From: Alphaproteobacteria bacterium
GTDB lineage: Bacteria > Pseudomonadota > Alphaproteobacteria > JAVJVX01
DNA: 64,000 bases
Assembly (NCBI GenBank): GCA_040220875.1
Contig: JAVJVX010000005.1
Span: 647,665 to 711,664, forward strand
Direction: 5' to 3'
Under the pieces are notes generated by a model, which had not been told where the DNA came from, searched no databases, and saw only the letters and a program-made list of their open reading frames with translations. This document shows, piece by piece, positions 41,300 through 50,555 of the stretch. How positions within the stretch are numbered: the stretch's first letter is position 1; every line of letters starts with the position of its first letter. Position numbers and translations under genes: made by a program.

Positions 41300-42097
41300 A
41301 TGAAACAGACAGCGGATCACGCCCGGCCCCAGGGGAGCAGGGCCGGCGCCCGGCCGGGGCTGGCCGGCCTGGCCCTCGCGGCCCTCCTTCTGGCGACCAT
41401 CACGTCGGGGCCGGCGCAGGGCGCGGACACCTCCCGGTCCGAGACCGGTCCGGTGGTGATGGAGCTGTTCACCTCCCAGGGCTGCGAAGCCTGCCCGGCC
41501 ATGGACCGCTTGCTGGGCGAATTCGTCGGCCGCGAGGATGTGATCGCGCTGAGCTTCCACGTCGATTACTGGAATTACATCGGCTGGCGCGACCCGTATT
41601 CGAAGCCCTCCTTCAGCAAGCGTCAGAAACTTTACGCGCGCCGGTTCGGAGACAAGATGGTCTCGACCCCGCAATTCGTGGTCGATGGCGAATACGAGGC
41701 GGACGCAACCTCGAAAAACGCGCTGGAACGACTGGTCGAAATGGCGCGCGAGGCCAAGCCCGACCGCGCCCGCGTTTCCCTCGAAATCGGCGCCTCGGGC
41801 GAGCTGAGGGTCGCTATCTCCGGTCCGCCGCAGGCGGAGCCAGCGCATATCTGGATGGTGACCTTCGACCAGCTGCGCGGCACCGCCATACGCAGCGGCG
41901 AGAATCAGGGCATGTTCCTGCGCAATTACAATGTCGTCCGCAATCTGGTTCATGTCGGATTATGGCCGGGGGGCGATCTCGAGATGCGCCTCGACGGATC
42001 GACTCTCATGGTGGACCACGCCGGCGGATGCGCGATCCTCGTTCAGGGCGAACATATGGGCCCGTTTTTGGGCGCCGCGAAACTGACCTGGAACTGA
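41300..42097 (+). CDS. DUF1223 thioredoxin-like exported protein
   Basis: 265 residues. Signal segment (GLALAALLLATITSGPAQGAD), then VVMELFTSQGCEACPAMDRLLGE, a CxxC thioredoxin-like motif, FHVDYWNYIGWRDPYSKP and MVSTPQFVVDG. This domain family is common in alphaproteobacteria and presumed periplasmic; its function is unknown. Precedes the helicase gene on the same strand. Confidence 0.9.
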   Translation: MKQTADHARPQGSRAGARPGLAGLALAALLLATITSGPAQGADTSRSETGPVVMELFTSQGCEACPAMDRLLGEFVGREDVIALSFHVDYWNYIGWRDPYSKPSFSKRQKLYARRFGDKMVSTPQFVVDGEYEADATSKNALERLVEMAREAKPDRARVSLEIGASGELRVAISGPPQAEPAHIWMVTFDQLRGTAIRSGENQGMFLRNYNVVRNLVHVGLWPGGDLEMRLDGSTLMVDHAGGCAILVQGEHMGPFLGAAKLTWN

Positions 42098-42188
42098 CGG
42101 CGACGAAATCGGACGGCACCACAGCGCAACGCAGCCCGGGCCCCGCGACCCCCTTGCACCACCCCGCCCGGCACGCCACTCTCGCCCC

Positions 42189-45100
42189 ATGCCCACCACA
42201 CCTGCGACGGCGCGCCTCACGGCCGTGCTTGGCCCCACCAACACCGGCAAGACCTATCTGGCCATGGAACGCCTGGCCGGCCATGCGTCGGGCATGATCG
42301 GATTTCCGCTGCGTCTTCTGGCCCGGGAGAATTACGACCGACTGGTGGCGATCAAGGGGGACAGCCTAGTGGCGCTGGTCACGGGCGAGGAAAAGATCGT
42401 CCCGCCCACGGCGCGGTATTTCGTCTGCACCGTGGAAGCGATGCCCGCGGATCGGGACGTCGCTTTTCTGGCCGTGGATGAGGTCCAGCTCGCGGCCGAC
42501 CGGGAGCGTGGCCACGTCTTCACCGACCGGCTGATCCATGCCCGCGGCCGGGAAGAGACCATGTTCCTCGGCGCAGCGACGATCCGGCCGCTCTTGAGCC
42601 GGCTCCTGCCCGGGATCGAGATTATCGAGCGGCCGAGATTCTCGACATTAAGCTATGGCGGCGAGAAAAAACTGGGCCGCCTGCCGCGCCGCTCGGCCGC
42701 GGTCGCGTTCTCGGCCAACGATGTCTATGGGCTGGCCGAGGTGATCCGCCGCCAGCGCGGCGGAGCGGCGGTAGTGATGGGCGCGCTCAGCCCGCGCACG
42801 CGCAACGCCCAGGTTGCGCTGTACCAGTCGGGCGATGTCGATTATCTGGTCGCGACCGATGCCATCGGCATGGGCCTCAACATGGATCTGCACCATGTCG
42901 CCCTGGCGGCGCGCTGGAAATTCGACGGCGAGCGCCGGCGGCCCTTAAGCCCTGCCGAGATCGGCCAGATTGCGGGCCGCGCCGGGCGCCACATGCATGA
43001 CGGAACCTTTGGCACCACGGCCGGCTGCGAACGCCTCGAGCCCGAAACCATCGCCGCTGTCGAGTCCCACGAATTCGAGCGTATCGACGGCATTTACTGG
43101 CGCAATCGCGAACTGGATTTTGCATCCGTCCCCCGGTTGCTCGAATCCCTGAACGCACCGCCCCCCGCATCCGATCTCTGGCGGGCGCCCGACTCGGATG
43201 ACGTGAAAACCTTGCGCGACCTGGCAAAATTGGACGGCATCGCGGCCCGCGCGACCGGCCGCGATGCCGTCACCCGACTTTGGGCGGCCTGCCAGATCCC
43301 GGAATTCCATCAGACCCATTCGGACGCCCATACCCGGCTCGTGGGCCGTGTTTTCGAATATCTGATGAGCGAGAACGGCCTCCTGCCGGCGGCCTGGATG
43401 AACGCCCAGCTTGCCCGCCTCGACCGCGTCGACGGCGATATCGAGACATTGATGGGGCGGCTCGCGCAGATTCGAATCTGGACCTATATTTCCCACCGTC
43501 AGGAATGGCTCGAGGACGGGCCGGGCTGGCAGGAGCGGGCGCGGCAGCTCGAGGACCGACTGTCGGACGCCCTGCACCAGGGACTAACCCAGCGTTTCGT
43601 CGACCGGCGAACCTCGGTCCTGCTGCAAAAGCTCAATGCCGAGGATAATTTGAATGCCGAGATCGGCGCGGAGGGAGAAGTTCTTGTCGAGAATCTTTAT
43701 GTGGGCAAGCTCGCCGGCTTCCGGTTCGGAGCCGATCTATCCTCGACCGGCGAGGACGCCCGCGCGCTCGTCCGGGCGGCCCGCCAGGCGCTCAGGGGCG
43801 AAATCGTGACCCGGCTGCAAGGCGTGCGAACCGATACCCACGATGCTTTCAGCCTCGCCCCCGATGGCGGAATGTTGTGGCGCGGTGAACGCATCGCCCG
43901 GCTGGCCAGGGGCCCCGAAATCCTCCGCCCGCGCGTGGAGATCCTGCCGAGCGATCTCCTCGAGGCGGGCGAACGCGACATCATGGCAACCCGCCTCGCC
44001 GCCTGGGTTGACGAAGAACTGCGGCGCCATCTCGCCCCGCTCTTTCGCCTGACCGCGGCCAGCCTGACCGGCAGCGGGCGCGGCCTCGCCTTCCAGCTCT
44101 GTGAGACGCTGGGCACGCTGCGCCGGAGTGCGGTCATCGAGCTTGTCCGCGAACTCTCGAAGGAACAGCGCCGCGATCTCAATCGCGCCGGCGTCCGCAT
44201 CGGTAGTGAGGCGATTTACGTGGACGGGCTTCAGGGCGGCGGCGCCAGCCTGACCCTGCGCGCCCTCTTATGGCGGGTCTTTCACGAAACCTTCGATACA
44301 TTGCCGCTGCCCCCTGACGGGCGCATGAGTTTCCACCCCGAAACATTGCCCGGCGCCGCCCGGACAGAACCGGACGACCAGGCCAGCGCCTTTTATCAGG
44401 CGGCCGGATACCTGCGCGTGGGGCCGGTGTTTCTGCGCGCGGATATTCTCAACCGCCTCGGCCAGGGGCTGTGGCAGGCCACTCATCCGGCACCCGAGCC
44501 GGCGTCTCACCCACCGACCCCAGGCCCGGCAACCGCCGAACCGCCCGAAGCCGCGCGTGATACACCGCCCGAAACGCCGCCCGGAATGCCGGAGGCGGCG
44601 GCGGCGGCGGCGGCGGGGGGGGCAGGACCGGATGGTGCAGAAGAGCCGGCTCCGGAACCCGCTGGAACCGGTCAGCCGGCCGGCCAGGAAGCGGGGGCCA
44701 CGGAGGCAACGGAGGCGACGGGCGGCACGGATGGGCCGCCGGCGAGACCGCGGCCCGGTCATCCCCTGCCGGCCGATCTCCTGTCACAGGCGGGGTTGAA
44801 GCTGGCCGATGCACCGGGCGTTTTCGAGGCGCTCGGATACGAATTGCTGACGGCTGAGGATACGCCCGCCCGGGTCCGTCACCGTCCCCGAAGAAAGGCC
44901 CGGAAACACGGTGGAAAACAGGCCGGGGACCGGAACAGACGACCGGCCGGCCGGCACGGCCGGAACCGGGAGCGACAAGGCGGCGAGGCGCCACAGTCCG
45001 AAAAAACGGCCGCGAAAACCGCCCACGGAGCGACCCAAAAGACGACCCAAAAGACGGCCCAAGAAGCGGCCAAAGAGAGGGGCCGGGGCAAGGGCGCACG

Positions 45101-45344
45101 ACAGGCCGGGGGACACGCTGGGGGACATGCTGGGGGATCGGCCGGGGGGCGGCCGGGCTGGCGGTCTGGCGGCCCTGCGCGCGAAGCCCGTTTCGACGAG
45201 TCCTATTCACCCTTCGCTAAGCTGCGCGAACTCAAGTTTGCCAGCGACGCGCCGCAGGACGGCGGCGGCCGGCGCCATCGCCGGCAGGGCGCGGGCAAGT
45301 CGGGCAAGGCGGAGACGACGGACCCGGAGACTGGCGGATCGTGA
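42189..45344 (+). CDS. Suv3-like RNA/DNA helicase with long basic low-complexity tail
   Basis: 1051 residues. Walker A GPTNTGKT near residue 15, DEVQ box (FLAVDEVQLA), motif V/VI DYLVATDAIGMGLNMDL and IGQIAGRAGRH, followed by the Suv3 C-terminal helical region (to about 750). The rest is a Pro/Ala/Glu-rich stretch and then a Lys/Arg/Gly-rich tail (about 880-1030). Resembles mitochondrial degradosome helicase SUV3. Overlaps the S4 gene by 4 bp; an alphaproteobacterial cluster with S4, TerB, FdxA and CarD follows. Confidence 0.88.
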   Translation: MPTTPATARLTAVLGPTNTGKTYLAMERLAGHASGMIGFPLRLLARENYDRLVAIKGDSLVALVTGEEKIVPPTARYFVCTVEAMPADRDVAFLAVDEVQLAADRERGHVFTDRLIHARGREETMFLGAATIRPLLSRLLPGIEIIERPRFSTLSYGGEKKLGRLPRRSAAVAFSANDVYGLAEVIRRQRGGAAVVMGALSPRTRNAQVALYQSGDVDYLVATDAIGMGLNMDLHHVALAARWKFDGERRRPLSPAEIGQIAGRAGRHMHDGTFGTTAGCERLEPETIAAVESHEFERIDGIYWRNRELDFASVPRLLESLNAPPPASDLWRAPDSDDVKTLRDLAKLDGIAARATGRDAVTRLWAACQIPEFHQTHSDAHTRLVGRVFEYLMSENGLLPAAWMNAQLARLDRVDGDIETLMGRLAQIRIWTYISHRQEWLEDGPGWQERARQLEDRLSDALHQGLTQRFVDRRTSVLLQKLNAEDNLNAEIGAEGEVLVENLYVGKLAGFRFGADLSSTGEDARALVRAARQALRGEIVTRLQGVRTDTHDAFSLAPDGGMLWRGERIARLARGPEILRPRVEILPSDLLEAGERDIMATRLAAWVDEELRRHLAPLFRLTAASLTGSGRGLAFQLCETLGTLRRSAVIELVRELSKEQRRDLNRAGVRIGSEAIYVDGLQGGGASLTLRALLWRVFHETFDTLPLPPDGRMSFHPETLPGAARTEPDDQASAFYQAAGYLRVGPVFLRADILNRLGQGLWQATHPAPEPASHPPTPGPATAEPPEAARDTPPETPPGMPEAAAAAAAGGAGPDGAEEPAPEPAGTGQPAGQEAGATEATEATGGTDGPPARPRPGHPLPADLLSQAGLKLADAPGVFEALGYELLTAEDTPARVRHRPRRKARKHGGKQAGDRNRRPAGRHGRNRERQGGEAPQSEKTAAKTAHGATQKTTQKTAQEAAKERGRGKGARQAGGHAGGHAGGSAGGRPGWRSGGPAREARFDESYSPFAKLRELKFASDAPQDGGGRRHRRQGAGKSGKAETTDPETGGS

Positions 45345-45637
45345 CGGCGCCGGCGCTCCGTCTCGACAAATGGCTCTGGCATGCACGGCTCTTCAGGACG
45401 CGGCGTCTGGCCACGCGCTATGTCGAAACAGGCCGGCTGCGGGTCGACGGAGAAAAGACCGCCAAGCCACATTTTTCCGTTCGCGGGGGGGAGGTCCTGA
45501 CCTTCCCCCTGGGCAAGCATATTCGCGTCATCCGGATCCTCAGGCTCTCGGACGGGCGCGCCCCGGCCGGGGAGGCGCGGTCTCTTTATGAGGATATTGC
45601 ACCGGTGGACGAGGCGCGGGAGACTGACCTGAAATGA
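45341..45637 (+). CDS. S4-domain RNA-binding protein (HslR/Hsp15-like)
   Basis: 98 residues from a GTG at 45341. S4 motif LDKWLWHARLFRTRRLATRYVETGRLRVDG at the start, with LRLSDGRAPAGEA in the C-terminal half. Hsp15 homologues bind the 50S subunit carrying nascent chain. Overlaps the helicase and TerB genes by 4 bp each, so the three are likely coupled. Confidence 0.9.
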   Translation: MTAPALRLDKWLWHARLFRTRRLATRYVETGRLRVDGEKTAKPHFSVRGGEVLTFPLGKHIRVIRILRLSDGRAPAGEARSLYEDIAPVDEARETDLK

Positions 45638-46137
45638 TTTCGAAACTGGCGAACCTGTTCCGAACACCGGATTTGGCGGCCGAGGCAGGCCGCGAGGATG
45701 CGGCCATCCACCTCGCTGCCGCCGCGCTCATGGTCGAGGCGGCCCATATGGACGGCCAGGTGGATGCTGCCGAGCGGTCTGCCATTGCGCGCTGCCTCGA
45801 GGCACATTTCGGGCTTTCCGCGACGGAGGCAGGCGACCTGCTCGCAAAGGCCGAGGCCGAGATCGCCGAATCGACCCAGCTTCATCCCTTTGCCCTGCGC
45901 CTGACCGGGGCCCTCGATTACGACGAGCGGGTGGAACTGGTCGAAATGCTCTGGGAAGTCGCCTATGCCGACGGAGAACTCCACGATTTCGAGGCCAATC
46001 TCCTGCGTCGGCTCGGCGGGCTCCTGCATGTCACGGATTTCGACCGTGGCGCGGCGCGCAAGCGGGCCGTGGCCCGGCTCGCGGCGGACATCGCCCCGGA
46101 TGACGGGGGCGACGACGGCGGGAACGTCACCCGGTAA
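45634..46137 (+). CDS. TerB-family protein
   Basis: 167 residues, mostly helical. TerB-like pattern AAAALMVEAAHMDGQVDAAERSAIA and LVEMLWEVAYADGELHDFEANLLRRL, with the two acidic metal-binding DG-x-D/E segments. Cytoplasmic. Despite the tellurite name, single TerB-domain proteins occur widely with unknown roles. Overlaps the S4 gene by 4 bp. Confidence 0.88.
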   Translation: MISKLANLFRTPDLAAEAGREDAAIHLAAAALMVEAAHMDGQVDAAERSAIARCLEAHFGLSATEAGDLLAKAEAEIAESTQLHPFALRLTGALDYDERVELVEMLWEVAYADGELHDFEANLLRRLGGLLHVTDFDRGAARKRAVARLAADIAPDDGGDDGGNVTR

Positions 46138-46252
46138 CGGAAGGGCTCGACTAACGCTGGCGGGCACGCTAAGGACGTACCCTGATATATCCCGGTGCGC
46201 CCGGCGAGGTCGCGACCGGTAGCGTTGTTTGCGAAATTCTGGAGTTAATGCG

Positions 46253-46582
46253 ATGGCTTACGTCGTTACTGAGGCATGCATCCGATGCAAGTTCACGGAT
46301 TGCGTCGAAGTCTGCCCGGTCGATTGCTTCTATGAGGGTGAGAACATGCTCACCATCAACCCGGATGAGTGCATCGATTGCGGCGTCTGCGTGCCGGAAT
46401 GCCCGGTCGAGGCGATCATGCCCGAAAGCGACGACGAGTCGGGCGAGTGGCTGGAGCTCAACCGCACCTATTCCGAGCAATGGCCCAATATCACCGCCAA
46501 GAAGGACCCGCTGCCGGACGCCAAGGAATGGGAAGGCAAATCGGGCAAAAAGGGCGAATTCAGCCCGAATCCGGCATCCTGA
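46253..46582 (+). CDS. fdxA: Seven-iron ferredoxin FdxA
   Basis: 109 residues from ATG 46253, preceded by GGAG. Cysteines in [18 protein letters not shown] and [12 protein letters not shown] match the 3Fe-4S plus 4Fe-4S Azotobacter FdI/FdII type. Low-potential electron carrier. Followed by CarD with 354 bp between, as in other alphaproteobacteria. Confidence 0.95.
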   Translation: MAYVVTEACIRCKFTDCVEVCPVDCFYEGENMLTINPDECIDCGVCVPECPVEAIMPESDDESGEWLELNRTYSEQWPNITAKKDPLPDAKEWEGKSGKKGEFSPNPAS

Positions 46583-46903
46583 AGCTCCAGGCATCGTGAT
46601 CCTGGGTGATTTTGGGCCGAAAACCCGCCTTTAGGGCGGAAAAACGGGCCAAAACACGGTAAATAAGCCGAAAACCCGTAGTTGGACGCAGATTCGGCCG
46701 CAAAAACTCCCGAGCCGGCGCCTGTTTCCAGGGCGCAGTGTTGTTTCGCTGTCCCCGCGGCGCCGGTTGTGATATATTGTGGCAACTTCAATTCAAAAAT
46801 TCCGCTGTTCTCCCGGGGGCCTGGTCGCTGGGCGGGGGAACCTGCGTATTTGGCCTTGCCAGAGGCGCCAATGCGCCCGGCAAACGTGATTTCTCTCGAG
46901 ACC
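46583..46903. other. Intergenic region between fdxA and carD
   Basis: About 320 bp, no convincing gene. It holds an imperfect hairpin at about 46611-46655 (CCGCC-TTTAG-GGCGG core) and a GCCGAAAACCCG direct repeat (near 46616 and 46668). A possible in-frame upstream extension of carD across this region lacks a ribosome-binding site. Confidence 0.45.
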
Positions 46904-46934
46904 GGACACTGGATAGGACACTGGATAGGACACT
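46904..46934 (+). repeat. 12-bp tandem repeat in the carD leader
   Basis: Two and a half copies of GGACACTGGATA directly before the carD ATG. Each copy contains AGGA, so copy number sets the number of candidate Shine-Dalgarno sequences. Confidence 0.85.
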
Positions 46935-46936
46935 CA

Positions 46937-47860
46937 ATGGCCAAGACAGCCGCAAAAAAGACGACAAAATCGACGAAATCGACGGCAAAACCCCGGGTAT
47001 CCGGCAAGAAGGCGGCCCAGACCAAAGCCCGGACCCAAGCCCAGACTAAAGCCCAGACCCAAAAGACCCAGACCCAGAAGACCCAGGCCCGGACCCAATC
47101 CAAGACGCGCGCCGGGACGGCCCCGGGCGGGCGGGCACGGACATCGGGCACGGCGACGAGCCGCAAACCGTTGGCGAAGAAGGCCTCGAGCAAGACCACG
47201 CACCGGGCACCCGCAAAGACCCGGGCCAGGAGCTCGGCCAAAGCCGTCGGCACGACCCTGGCCACCCCGTCCGCCAAGCCCGAGGCGAAGAAGGCGTCGG
47301 CCGGAACGCTGGCCGGAACCGCCGCGAAGGCCGCGCCGAAAGCAGCCGGCAGGAAGGCCAAGGCACCGAGCTCGCCGTTTTCGCCGGGCGATTTTGTCGT
47401 CTATCCGACTCATGGGGTCGGCCGGGTCGTCGGGCTCGAGGAGCAGGAAATCGCCGGCGAGACCCTCGGCCTTATTGTCATCAGTTTTGAAAAGGACCGC
47501 ATGACGCTGCGCGTTCCCCTCGACAAATCGAAGGAATCGGGATTGCGCAAGCTGTCGAGCAAGGACCGTATGGCCTCGGCCCTGACCACGCTCAAGGGAC
47601 GGGCGCGCGTCAAGCGCACGATGTGGAGCCGCCGGGCGCAGGAATATGAAGCCAAGATCAACTCCGGCGACCCGGTGAGTATCGCCGAAGTGGTGCGCGA
47701 TCTGTTCCGCAAGGAGGACCAGCCCGAACAGTCCTACAGCGAACGTCAGATCTATCAGGCGGCGCTGGACCGGCTGGCGCGCGAACTGGCCGCGATCGAG
47801 CGGATCGAGACCGATGCCGCCTCGGAAAAACTGGAGAACGTGCTGCGCAAGGCGGCCTGA
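46937..47860 (+). CDS. carD: CarD-family transcription regulator with histone-H1-like N-terminal tail
   Basis: 307 residues from ATG 46937. The C-terminal half has the RNA polymerase-interacting domain FSPGDFVVYPTHGVGRVVGLEEQ (about residue 146) and the DNA-binding helical part DRMASALTTLKGRARVKRTMW. The first 145 residues are almost entirely Lys, Ala, Thr, Gln, Arg, Ser, with many K-T-x-A-K repeats, like a histone H1 tail. CarD stabilises open promoter complexes. Here the extra tail is unusual; Myxococcus CarD has a HMGA-like tail but at the C-terminus. Confidence 0.9.
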   Translation: MAKTAAKKTTKSTKSTAKPRVSGKKAAQTKARTQAQTKAQTQKTQTQKTQARTQSKTRAGTAPGGRARTSGTATSRKPLAKKASSKTTHRAPAKTRARSSAKAVGTTLATPSAKPEAKKASAGTLAGTAAKAAPKAAGRKAKAPSSPFSPGDFVVYPTHGVGRVVGLEEQEIAGETLGLIVISFEKDRMTLRVPLDKSKESGLRKLSSKDRMASALTTLKGRARVKRTMWSRRAQEYEAKINSGDPVSIAEVVRDLFRKEDQPEQSYSERQIYQAALDRLARELAAIERIETDAASEKLENVLRKAA

Positions 47861-47885
47861 CATCGCGCCGACGCCCGGCTTTCGG

Positions 47886-47914
47886 AACCCCGGCCACGCG
47901 GCCGGGGTTTTCTT
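47886..47914 (+). terminator. Terminator of carD
   Basis: Perfect 10-bp stem AACCCCGGCC (47886-47895) with its complement (47900-47909), 4-nt loop, then TTTTCTT on the plus strand. It sits 26 bp after the stop codon. Confidence 0.9.
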
Positions 47915-47944
47915 ATGCCCGGGGCCGGCGGCCGGTCGTCAGAA

Positions 47945-49456
47945 TCACTGGCGCACGGTCTTCAGCCATTGTCCGGGGCGGATCCCTTGGCCCGGCGTGA
48001 GCCCGTTCAGCGCCCGGAAGCGCTCTTCCTTGAAATCGTCGAACGGCATGGCGGCGGCAAGCGCGGCGACGCTGTCCGCGGCCGACGCCCGGAAAACATG
48101 CAGGCGAAGCGGCCGGACCGCAGCCGCCTCCTTGGCCGAGATCAGGCGGAAGCTGTGCGTCGTGCGCCGGAACTCCTCGGAAAACGAGGTCATGGCACCG
48201 GCTGGCGCAAGAAACAGGAAGCGGTAGATCGTTTGCACGTCCTTGCGGATCGCCACCAGCCGGGCCGCCATCTCGCCATCCGTGGTGTTGACGCTGGCCG
48301 CCGCCGTCGCCGCTTCCAGCCCGTTGATGGTGATGGTCTCCAGTCCGGTCAGGCTGGCCCCCGGCGCCCAGATTTCAGACAGGTAATAGGCCATCGGACC
48401 ATCCACCGGCTCGGGCGCCATATCGAAAATGATCCGTGCCTTGTCGGGCCCCACGGCCAGCACCTGGCTTTCCGAATTGACCAGCCGAAAGCCCTTTGGC
48501 ACGTCGAAGGTGAAACGCAGCTCCGGATGAATGAAACTGCGGTTGCGAATGACCCCCTGCTTCGGATCGGAACCGTAGATCATGCCGTCGATCTTCTTCA
48601 TGTAGATGTCGGTCGCCAGCATGGGGTCCGCGACCGTCCGCTCGCCTGCCAGGCTGATCGCCTCGCTCACGCGGTCCTCGGTCCTGGGGTGGGTTGAGAA
48701 GAAGTCGATCCCGTCGGGCCGGCCCTCCTTGCCCGCGATCCTGTCCTCGAGGGCGCTGTGCATGCTGAGCGCATCCAGAAACGAGGCCATGGCGCCAGGG
48801 TCGTAGCCGGCGCGGCTCATGTAGCGCACCCCCAGCATATCGGCCTCGAATTCCTGATCGCGCGAAAAGCTCGTCAGGTACAGCCCCGCGCCCAGATTGG
48901 CGAGATCGGCAACCCCCCGATTGCCGGTTGCCGCCCCCGCGAGCACGGCGCCGATCTGAGCCACGACACTCTGGCTGTAGCGCTGAGCCGTGTGGCGGGC
49001 GGTGACATGGCCGATCTCGTGGCCCAGCACGCCCGCGAACTCGGCCTCGTTGCCGGCCAGCGTCATGAGGCCCCGCGTGGCATAGACATAGCCGCCCGGC
49101 AGGGCGAAAGCGTTGACCACATCCGTGTTGAGGATGGTCGCCTTGAAGGGTTCTTCGGGGGTTTCACTGGTCGCCACGAGCAGATCGACGATGCTTTGCG
49201 CGTAGCGCCGGATTTCCGGGTCCGCCACCTCACCGCCAAATTGCTTGAGGATCTTCGGATGCTCCTCGCGCCCGATCCGCACCTCGTCCGCCTTGGACAT
49301 GAAGGGCGTGAAGCTGGGCTCGCCGGTCGCCGGGTTCGTCGTGCATCCGGCGAGAAGACCGGCCAGCAGGAACGCGAGCAGGAGCACCAGCGGGGCCCGT
49401 CCGGACATCCGGACGCGATCAGAAAACCGGGCAGCGCGATTGGCAAGTTTCGTCAT
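47945..49456 (-). CDS. M48-family metallopeptidase, lipoprotein, BepA-like
   Basis: 503 residues. Lipobox LLAGC at about residue 35-40, then the zinc peptidase motif VLGHEIGHVTARH and downstream Glu (DQEFEADMLGVRYMSRAGYD). The C-terminal LNGLTPGQGIRPGQWLKTV resembles a short LysM or TPR-like region. Periplasmic zinc protease of the outer-membrane quality-control type. Overlaps the nuclease gene stop by 4 bp. Confidence 0.9.
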   Translation of the reverse strand: MTKLANRAARFSDRVRMSGRAPLVLLLAFLLAGLLAGCTTNPATGEPSFTPFMSKADEVRIGREEHPKILKQFGGEVADPEIRRYAQSIVDLLVATSETPEEPFKATILNTDVVNAFALPGGYVYATRGLMTLAGNEAEFAGVLGHEIGHVTARHTAQRYSQSVVAQIGAVLAGAATGNRGVADLANLGAGLYLTSFSRDQEFEADMLGVRYMSRAGYDPGAMASFLDALSMHSALEDRIAGKEGRPDGIDFFSTHPRTEDRVSEAISLAGERTVADPMLATDIYMKKIDGMIYGSDPKQGVIRNRSFIHPELRFTFDVPKGFRLVNSESQVLAVGPDKARIIFDMAPEPVDGPMAYYLSEIWAPGASLTGLETITINGLEAATAAASVNTTDGEMAARLVAIRKDVQTIYRFLFLAPAGAMTSFSEEFRRTTHSFRLISAKEAAAVRPLRLHVFRASAADSVAALAAAMPFDDFKEERFRALNGLTPGQGIRPGQWLKTVRQ

Positions 49457-50406
49457 TCGTCCAGAAGCTCCACCTGTTCGGGATGAGTGAGGTCAATCAT
49501 CGGCCCGTTAAAATGGTGCACCCAGCCGCGCACGCGAACCCGCCGCCCGTCGAGGGATTCGGGCGCCAGCCCCGCGGCCTCGAAAAGCCGCACGGCCGGC
49601 CGGTCGAGCCGGACGGTAAAGTCGCTGCGCCAGTCGGGACCGAAATTAAGATAAACCGTGGAGCGCACCCGCGCCACGGCGCGCACCCGGCCGGTGACCA
49701 GATGAAACTCCCCGCGCTCGCCGGAATGGCGCGTGAAGGCGCGCGCCAGCGCCTCGGCCGGCCTTTCGGCATAGGCCCCGAGCGCCCAGAGCCCGCGGCC
49801 CGCCCGGCGCGCTTCGGCCTCGAGGGTGAGCAGGCGGCCGACCAGGGCGCGGTTATCGGCAAAACTGTAGACCCGGGCGAAACCGCCCGCGATCAGCGCC
49901 CCCTGCAACCAGGTACCATCGGCCAGCGTGGCATGGGCCAGCACGCGACCGTGGCGGTCTTCCGACAGGTCGCCACGGTAAAGCCGAAGCGGCTGGTCGG
50001 CCGCGAGGGCCACGAGGGCCGACCGGCTTTCCTCGGCGAAGGGCCAGGCGCGAAACTCCTGCCGGCCGAGCGCCAGCTTGGGCGCCTGGATACCGGTGAG
50101 CCGAAGCTGGCGGCCGTCGCCCAGTACCAGGGTATCGCCGTCGATGATGCCGCCGACGCGCGCCGGGCTGTCGCCATCGGGCGACAGGCGGGTCAGCCCC
50201 GCCTGGTCGGCCATCGCCTCGGTCAACCGCGCGCCCTCCGCGTCGGCCGCCACCAGCGGGACCGGCGCCAGTGCCGGTCCCGCCAGCCAGACGAGCAGCA
50301 CGAGGACCGGGCGGTAACCCTGGCTCTGGAGCGCGCAGCGGGGTAGCGGACCAAACATGGGGCCGAACATGGGACCAAACATGGGACCAAACATGGGACC
50401 AAGCAT
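49453..50406 (-). CDS. Exported thermonuclease-like (SNase) domain protein
   Basis: About 317 residues. Signal segment (YRPVLVLLVWLAGPALAPV) then an SNase/TNase-type OB fold: VGGIIDGDTLVLGDGRQLRLTGIQAPKL, GRVLAHATLADGTWLQGALIAGGFARVY. The family's catalytic Arg/Glu pattern is partly present, so activity is uncertain. A C-terminal OB-like region follows. The N-terminus is encoded by 12-bp repeats giving M-F-G-P units; five in-frame ATG (50406, 50394, 50382, 50370, 50358) are possible and no Shine-Dalgarno decides. A divergent proline iminopeptidase follows upstream. Confidence 0.8.
   Translation of the reverse strand: MLGPMFGPMFGPMFGPMFGPLPRCALQSQGYRPVLVLLVWLAGPALAPVPLVAADAEGARLTEAMADQAGLTRLSPDGDSPARVGGIIDGDTLVLGDGRQLRLTGIQAPKLALGRQEFRAWPFAEESRSALVALAADQPLRLYRGDLSEDRHGRVLAHATLADGTWLQGALIAGGFARVYSFADNRALVGRLLTLEAEARRAGRGLWALGAYAERPAEALARAFTRHSGERGEFHLVTGRVRAVARVRSTVYLNFGPDWRSDFTVRLDRPAVRLFEAAGLAPESLDGRRVRVRGWVHHFNGPMIDLTHPEQVELLDE
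50345..50406 (-). repeat. 12-bp tandem repeat creating five in-frame ATG codons
   Basis: Five ATG codons spaced exactly 12 bp apart on the minus strand, within ATGTTTGGTCCC-type units, at the 5' end of the SNase-like gene. Units differ by one or two bases. Confidence 0.85.
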
Positions 50407-50555
50407 AGGCCAGGCAGCGTGGCCGAAATATGATTGATCTCCGCGCCCGGACACCGTTCTGAACACCGTCCTGGGCCGCCGCCTTGCGGTCGGGCGCTGA
50501 ACGGCTAAACTCCGGGTCCAACCGACAACGCCCCTGACCTTTGCCGCGAGTATAC

